Positions 40,569 through 45,316 of a DNA stretch of 45,316 nt are shown here, piece by piece. The stretch is from an uncultured Ruminiclostridium sp. (GTDB lineage Bacteria; Bacillota; Clostridia; Oscillospirales; Ruminococcaceae). Within the stretch, counting starts at the first letter, position 1. Each line of letters opens with the position of its first letter. The stretch covers positions 1-45,316 of the forward strand of contig CAJOMV010000095.1 of the NCBI GenBank assembly GCA_905235805.1, read 5' to 3'. Under the pieces are notes generated by a model that was not told the DNA's origin, made no database searches, and was given only the letters and a program-made list of their open reading frames with translations. The translations under genes were made by a program, and so were the position numbers.

Positions 40569-40636
40569 CTGAACGCTTTCACTTGATATGATACACAGCG
40601 GGATAGAACGGTTCTGAAATAATTTCAAAAAGACTA

Positions 40637-40693
40637 TTGACAAAACGAAAGATATATGATATAATGCCTACTGATAATTAGATTATCGGTAGG
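40637..40693 (+). promoter_or_regulatory. TetR gene promoter with its own palindrome
   Basis: TTGACA (40637-40642), 17 bp and TATAAT (40660-40665) are followed by a long palindrome at 40667-40693. The arms CCTACTGATAAT and ATTATCGGTAGG are complementary except for one position, around a TAG spacer. It is likely the autoregulatory operator of the TetR protein. It is unrelated to the GTTAGC-type operators. Confidence 0.85.
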
Positions 40694-40716
40694 TCGTTTA
40701 TTTTTGGAGGCATATC

Positions 40717-41367
40717 ATGTCAACACCCGACAAAAGCATTGACCCGCGACTGCTCGCCAGCGCGGAAACAGAATTTCTGAAGCAGGGTTTTTTAAAAGCC
40801 GAGCTGAAAACCATATGTGAAAACGCTGACATCACAACAGGCGCGGTCTATAAGCGCTACAAGGGCAAGGAAGACCTGTTCTGCGCGGTGGTCGATGATA
40901 TAGCCGGAGCGCTGAATGATTTTGTGAATAAGCGCTCGACTATTGATTTTGCGTCTCTGAGTGACGATGAGGTATATAACTCGTGGATAATGACATACGA
41001 GTATATGATACCGATATTCAGATTGATCTGCGACGAACGCAGCAAGTTCATACTGCTCATAGATAGGGCTGCAGGAACAAGATATGAGAATTTCAGTCAC
41101 GAGTTTGTTACGAAAATGAGCTATGCTTACGAGAGATTCTATGAGGAAGCGAGAAAGCGCGGACTTGCGGAAGCCGAGGTCACGAGAGAGGAATTTCACG
41201 TTCTGATTTCTTCATTCTGGACCTGCATTTGTGAACCCGTCATTCACGATATGCCTTGGAAGCAGATAGAGGAGCACTGCAGAATAGTCTGTCGCTTCTT
41301 CAACTGGAAAAAGGTGATCATGCTGAAAAAACCTGATAAAAAATCAAGAAAGGCGATGAAAAAATAA
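40717..41367 (+). CDS. TetR family transcriptional regulator
   Basis: The 216-residue protein has an N-terminal helix-turn-helix (TEFLKQGFLKAELKTICENA, then ITTGAVYKRYKGKEDLF) and a ligand-binding helical C-terminus. It probably represses its own promoter and the downstream ECF/ABC module, relieved by the substrate. The stop overlaps the next gene start (TAATG at 41365-41369). It takes the place occupied by the S component and AraC regulator in the first module. Confidence 0.9.
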   Translation: MSTPDKSIDPRLLASAETEFLKQGFLKAELKTICENADITTGAVYKRYKGKEDLFCAVVDDIAGALNDFVNKRSTIDFASLSDDEVYNSWIMTYEYMIPIFRLICDERSKFILLIDRAAGTRYENFSHEFVTKMSYAYERFYEEARKRGLAEAEVTREEFHVLISSFWTCICEPVIHDMPWKQIEEHCRIVCRFFNWKKVIMLKKPDKKSRKAMKK

Positions 41368-43117
41368 TGTTTGATAAAGTCAAACCGTATATGGGCAGCT
41401 ACATAAAGTACACCTACGCGGCGCTTGCGGCTATGTTTGCGGGGCTGATAGCGTCGGCAGTGCCGTTTTTTATGGTGTACCGCATCATAAAGCCGCTTAT
41501 AGACGGCGAAACGCTGTCCGCGGAATTTCTGATACTGCATATCGTTATTATTTTTGCATGTGAGTTAGCCTATGCTATCTTGTATGTGTGGGGATTGAAA
41601 TTCTCCCACATATCAGCGTACAACACACTGAAAAATATCCGCATTTCCCTGCAGCAGAAGTTGGAGCGTCAGCCCCTCGGCACGATACAGGACATGGGTA
41701 ACGGCAAGATCAAGAAGCTGTTCACCGACGATATCGAGCAGATCGAGCTGCTGTTGGCGCACGCTATCCCGGAGGGCATTTCCAACTTGTCAATGACGCT
41801 CATCTCGATTATATGTATGTTTTTCGCGGACTGGAAGCTGGCGCTGCTGTCGCTGTGCTCGCTGCCACTGGGACTTCTCGCTATGGGAATGATGTTCAAT
41901 GCGGGTATGACACGAATGAACGCGTACTATGCAGCCTCCGCGAAGATGAACGCGACGATCATCGAGTATGTCAACGGTATGGAGGTCGTGAAGGTATTCG
42001 GGCGGGACGGAGAATCCTACCGGCGATACGAAAAGGATATAAAGGATTACCGCGATTTCACCCTTGCGTGATACAAGGTCTGCTGGTCGTGGATGGCTCT
42101 GTACAGCGCGATACTGCCCTGCGTGGCACTGGTTATGCTGCCTGTGGGAACGCTGTTTGTCATAAACGGCACATCGACGATTGCAGATCTGGTGCTGGTA
42201 TTCTGTCTGTCGCTGTCGATAGGTACGCCGCTTCTGAAGGCGCTTGCGTTTGCGGGAAAAATACCGCAGCTCGGCTATAAAATAGACGAGGTGGAAAAGG
42301 CTATGGACAATGAGCCTTTAAAGTCTGCTGGTAATCCATTTATCGGTAATTCACATATCGTTTCTTTTGAAGATGTGCGGTTTGCCTATAAAGAGCAGGA
42401 GGTCCTGCACGGCGTTTCGCTCGAGCTCAAGGAGGGAACACTCACCGCACTTGTTGGCGAATCCGGCAGCGGAAAATCCACACTCGCGAAACTGCTGGTG
42501 CATTACTACGACTTAAACGGCGGCAGGATAACCCTAGGCGGACAGGACATCACCGATATGAGTATCGAGACGCTGAACGACAACATCTCCTACGTCTCAC
42601 AGGAGCAGTTCCTGTTCAACACCACGCTGTATGAGAACATATTGATCGGCGACCCGACAGCTTCCCGCGAGCAGGTGTTAGCTGCAGCTAATAAAGCGCA
42701 GTGTACGGAGTTCCTTGAACGCTTACCGGACGGAATAGACACTATGGCGGGTGACGGCGGCAAGCAGCTTTCCGGTGGTGAGAGACAGCGCATCTCACTT
42801 GCGAGGGCGATACTGAAAAACGCCCCGGTAATAGTTCTCGATGAAGCGACAGCCTTCATAGACCCCGAGAATGAGGAGAAGATGAACGCGGCTATCGCGG
42901 AAATAATCAGAGGAAAGACCGTGCTTGTCATAGCGCACCGCCTGCAGACCATAGTGAATGCAGACAGGATATGCGTGTGAAGGACGGTAACATCATTACC
43001 GTGGACACACACGAAAATCTGCTGCAAAGCTGCGAGGAATACCGCAAACTATGGAACAGCAGTGAGGCACGGGTGAACTGGACGATCGGAAATGAGGTGA
43101 CGGCATGGTCGGAATGA
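41367..43117 (+). pseudogene. ABC exporter-fold half-transporter broken by a stop and a frameshift
   Basis: The frame from 41367 encodes an ABC membrane domain but hits TGA at 42069-42071 in FTLA-stop-YKVCW. The same frame resumes without a start and continues to 42980 with Walker A GESGSGKST, LSGGERQ and VLDEATAFID. At 42975-42979 one base is missing (GTGTG where GTGGTG is expected). The tail VKDGNIITVDTHENL then continues in another frame to 43117. The paralogue at 11747 has Trp at the stop position. Two independent lesions make loss of function likely, unless they are sequencing errors. Confidence 0.8.
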
Positions 43118-44841
43118 TAAAGCGGATCCTTACAGTCGCGGGAAAATGCAGGGGCAGGATCTACGGCTCGATGTTTCTTTCATTCCTGAAAGGAATACTG
43201 ATGAAGGTGCCTATCGTGCTTACATATTTTATCGTCACGACCTGCCTTGACGGCACGATCACGGAAATGACAGCGTTGTACGGTGCGATTGCGCTTGTGG
43301 TAAGCGTTGCTGCACAGGCGGTGCTGCAGTATCTCGCCGACAGGCTCCAGAGCGTCGCGGGGTATATGATATTCGCGGATATGCGAATGAAGCTGGGCGA
43401 ACATCTGCGCCGTCTGCCCATGGGATATTTCACGGAAGGAAATATCGGAAAGATAAGCTCGGTGCTTTCGACGGATATGGTGTTCATCGAGGAAAACTGC
43501 ATGATGACGCTTGCGGATATGATGAATTATCTGTTCTCGCAGGCTTTAATGATAGTGTTCATGTTCTTCTTCGACTGGCGGCTCGGTATCGCGTCCCTCA
43601 TCATAACCGGCATTATGGTACTGCTCGGAAGGGGCATGATGAAAAGCGACCTCGTACATTCGGACGAAAAGCAGGAGGCGGCCGAGGTGCAGACCCAGGC
43701 TGTGCTGGATTTCACGGAAGGTATCGGCATTATAAAGACCTACAATCTGCTCGGCGAAAAATCAAAGGAGCTTACTGACAGCTTTGAGACGAACTGCCGC
43801 ATAAATCTTGATTTCGAGTTTTCGCATCACCCCTATAAGCGCGGTGTGTTCCTGATCTACGGCATAGGCACGGCGATAATGCTCGCGGTCTCGGCGGCGC
43901 TGTATATGAACGGGCTTATGAAGCTGAATTTCTTTCTGGGAATGCTGCTCTGCCTGTTTGATCTGTTTGTTCCGGTGAAGTCCTTCTACGATCAGGAAGC
44001 GCGGCTTACCGTCATGAGCGCATGCATGGACAGGATAGAAGCCCTGTTTGCGGAAAAGGAGCTTGACGACAGCGGTACACAGTCGCTTTCCGAAAACGGC
44101 ACGCCTGAGATAGAATATCGGAACGTCACATTTGCGTATGACAGGAAGGACGTGCTGCACGACGTATCGTTCAGGGCGGATAAAGGCACGATGACCGCGC
44201 TTGTGGGGCCCTCGGGCGGCGGTAAATCCACGATAGCAAGCCTGCTGACAAGGTTCTGGGATATACAGTCGGGAGAGATACTGCTCCGGGGCACCGACAT
44301 CAGAAAAATGCCGCTTTCCGCGCTTATGGACAACATCAGTATGGTGTTTCAGAGAGTATATCTGTTTCAGGACACGGTATACAACAACATAGCGCTGGGC
44401 AGACCGGACGCTTCCCGCGAAGAGGTGGTGGAAGCCGCAAAAAAGGCGCGCTGCTACGACTTTATCATGGAGCTTCCCGACGGGTTTGACACAGTGATCG
44501 GAGAAGGCGGCGCGTCGCTGTCCGGCGGTCAGGCGCAGAGACTTTCTATCGCGAGGTGCATACTGAAAAACTCCCCGATAGTTATTCTCGATGAAGCTAC
44601 CGCGAGCGTTGACGCGGATAACGAGAGCTATATCCAGCAGGCTATCTCCGAGCTCTGCAAGGGAAAAACGCTTCTCGTCATTGCCCACAGGCTGAACACC
44701 ATTGTCGGCGCGGACAACATCATGGTCATAAAGGACGGACGGATAGCCGAATCCGGTGATCACGAGACCCTTATGAAAAAGCAGGGCATTTATAATTCAA
44801 TGGTAACTAAACGTGCAGTCAGCACGGGTTGGAAAAACTGA
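43105..44841 (+). CDS. ABC exporter-fold half-transporter (second of pair)
   Basis: The 578-residue protein has six membrane helices and an intact ATPase: GPSGGGKST, VFQRVYLFQD, LSGGQAQ and VILDEATASVD. It is the counterpart of 10021-11754. Its heterodimer partner (41367) is broken, so it might work as a homodimer, pair with another half-transporter or be in decay. The ATG at 43105 follows GAGGTG and lies within the end of the broken gene. Confidence 0.9.
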   Translation: MVGMIKRILTVAGKCRGRIYGSMFLSFLKGILMKVPIVLTYFIVTTCLDGTITEMTALYGAIALVVSVAAQAVLQYLADRLQSVAGYMIFADMRMKLGEHLRRLPMGYFTEGNIGKISSVLSTDMVFIEENCMMTLADMMNYLFSQALMIVFMFFFDWRLGIASLIITGIMVLLGRGMMKSDLVHSDEKQEAAEVQTQAVLDFTEGIGIIKTYNLLGEKSKELTDSFETNCRINLDFEFSHHPYKRGVFLIYGIGTAIMLAVSAALYMNGLMKLNFFLGMLLCLFDLFVPVKSFYDQEARLTVMSACMDRIEALFAEKELDDSGTQSLSENGTPEIEYRNVTFAYDRKDVLHDVSFRADKGTMTALVGPSGGGKSTIASLLTRFWDIQSGEILLRGTDIRKMPLSALMDNISMVFQRVYLFQDTVYNNIALGRPDASREEVVEAAKKARCYDFIMELPDGFDTVIGEGGASLSGGQAQRLSIARCILKNSPIVILDEATASVDADNESYIQQAISELCKGKTLLVIAHRLNTIVGADNIMVIKDGRIAESGDHETLMKKQGIYNSMVTKRAVSTGWKN

Positions 44842-44856
44842 AAAAGGAGTTTTACT

Positions 44857-45105
44857 ATGAAAGAGAAATTTGAGATCAAAGAGCTTATCAATGTGAAAAA
44901 TCCGCTCATCTATATCGAATATGTGCTTGTGCCGATAATGATGTCAACGGTGCGTATTGCAGATGAGCTGTCCGCAGCTTCACTGACAAAAGGACTGAGC
45001 GCGGGCGGTAAGCGCACCCACATCTGCGAGGTAAGAATAAATGCCGCCGACTGGCTGATGATCGTCGGTTCGTTTGCTATGATAATATTTTTCTTCATAT
45101 TTTAA
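44857..45105 (+). pseudogene. Truncated EcfT, C-terminal third only
   Basis: The 82-residue product aligns with the last ~80 residues of the EcfT at 9276: YVLVPIMMSTVRIADELSAA against YRLIPLMVCSVNIGSELSAA, then LTKGL against LTRGL. The upstream membrane helices are missing. It still has AAGGAG and an ATG, so it may be translated. It retains one coupling-helix motif but cannot alone form a transmembrane EcfT. I treat it as a remnant; a shortened functional form cannot be excluded. Confidence 0.7.
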
Positions 45106-45114
45106 GGTACGACA

Positions 45115-45316
45115 ATGATAGAATTACATAATGTGGATTTTTCATATACGACGGTCGGCGCGGACGGTGAAACGATACACAAAAACGGTGTCAGCGGACT
45201 TGAAATGACGATACGGGACGGGGAGTTCATCGTGCTGACAGGCGGCTCGGGCTGCGGGAAAACAACGATAACGCGCCTTATCAACGGGCTTATCCCGCAC
45301 TACTATAACGGCGAAC
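45115..45316 (+). CDS. ECF transporter ATPase EcfA, N-terminal part (cut by window end)
   Basis: The frame begins MIELHNVDFSYTTVGADG and contains Walker A GGSGCGKTT followed by RLINGLIPHYYNGE, close to the first domain of the double ATPase at 7852 (LLNGLIPHYYEGE). It belongs to the second ECF/ABC module. The rest, including whether a second ATPase domain follows, lies beyond 45316. Confidence 0.85.
   Translation, partial: MIELHNVDFSYTTVGADGETIHKNGVSGLEMTIRDGEFIVLTGGSGCGKTTITRLINGLIPHYYNGE

Noticed and set aside
42069-42071. TGA read as selenocysteine or recoded Trp
   Set aside because: The gene also has a frameshift, TGA elsewhere ends genes normally, and no SECIS-like hairpin is evident. 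A mutation or sequencing error is simpler.
42677-42692. A near-match to the shared operator (GTTAGC-TGCA-GCTAAT) inside the broken ABC gene
   Set aside because: It lies in coding sequence for VLAAANKA with no promoter nearby, so it is probably chance.

Overview
The window looks like a chromosomal stretch from a Gram-positive gut-type Clostridia, most like a Ruminococcus-type Oscillospiraceae. The evidence is near-balanced base composition, AGGAGG-type ribosome binding sites, TTGACA-17-TATAAT promoters, group-II ECF transporters, LytTR/GHKL signalling, a sortase-anchored surface protein and Thr-rich linkers. The species is not determined. I see no rRNA, tRNA, CRISPR array, prophage or intact insertion sequence.

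Layout. 1-3263: end of a SpoIIE/RsbU-like phosphatase, an anti-sigma-type ATPase, a YciI protein, a nitroreductase and a TauE/SafE-polyprenol-kinase fusion. 3427-5399: HSL-type hydrolase, ArsC-like protein and peptide deformylase on the minus strand. 5732-7798: methyltransferase, small membrane protein, HSL-type hydrolase. 7852-15103 (minus): a tightly overlapping operon of ECF S component, AraC regulator, two ABC exporter-fold half-transporters, EcfT and a double EcfA. 15244-34738: a long accessory array of alpha/beta hydrolases, DUF6796-like membrane proteins, two ATC-hydrolase-like proteins, a GT1 glycosyltransferase, a SAM methyltransferase, an SRPBCC protein, an aldo/keto reductase, a DMT transporter with a His-rich tail, and a surface redox pair (Tp47-like NPKTG-anchored protein plus ferric-reductase/FMN-binding membrane protein). 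34792-40374 (minus): HAD hydrolase, ABC-2 exporter set with two ATPases, and a LytTR two-component pair. 40717-45316: a second ECF/ABC module led by a TetR regulator, with a doubly broken ABC gene and a truncated EcfT.

The main discovery is a shared operator. Ten copies of a 16-bp palindrome, consensus GTTAGC-N4-GCTAAC, occur in the intergenic regions between 4.4 and 33.2 kb. At most sites it lies just downstream of the -10 of a 17-bp-spaced promoter, as expected for a repressor site. Nearly every accessory transcription unit from 3.4 to 34.7 kb starts at such a site, including the ECF/ABC operon. The region therefore reads as one regulon of about 28 genes. The regulator is not identifiable here: the window's TetR gene carries a different palindrome in its own promoter.

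Within the regulon the hydrolases fall into four subfamilies with two copies each, next to repeated DUF6796-like and ATC-hydrolase-like genes. This suggests growth by module duplication. My inference is a coordinated system that takes up, modifies (methyl, glycosyl, hydrolytic and redox steps) and exports one or more hydrophobic small molecules or metallophores, coupled to a surface flavin/heme electron-transfer protein. The substrate is unknown.
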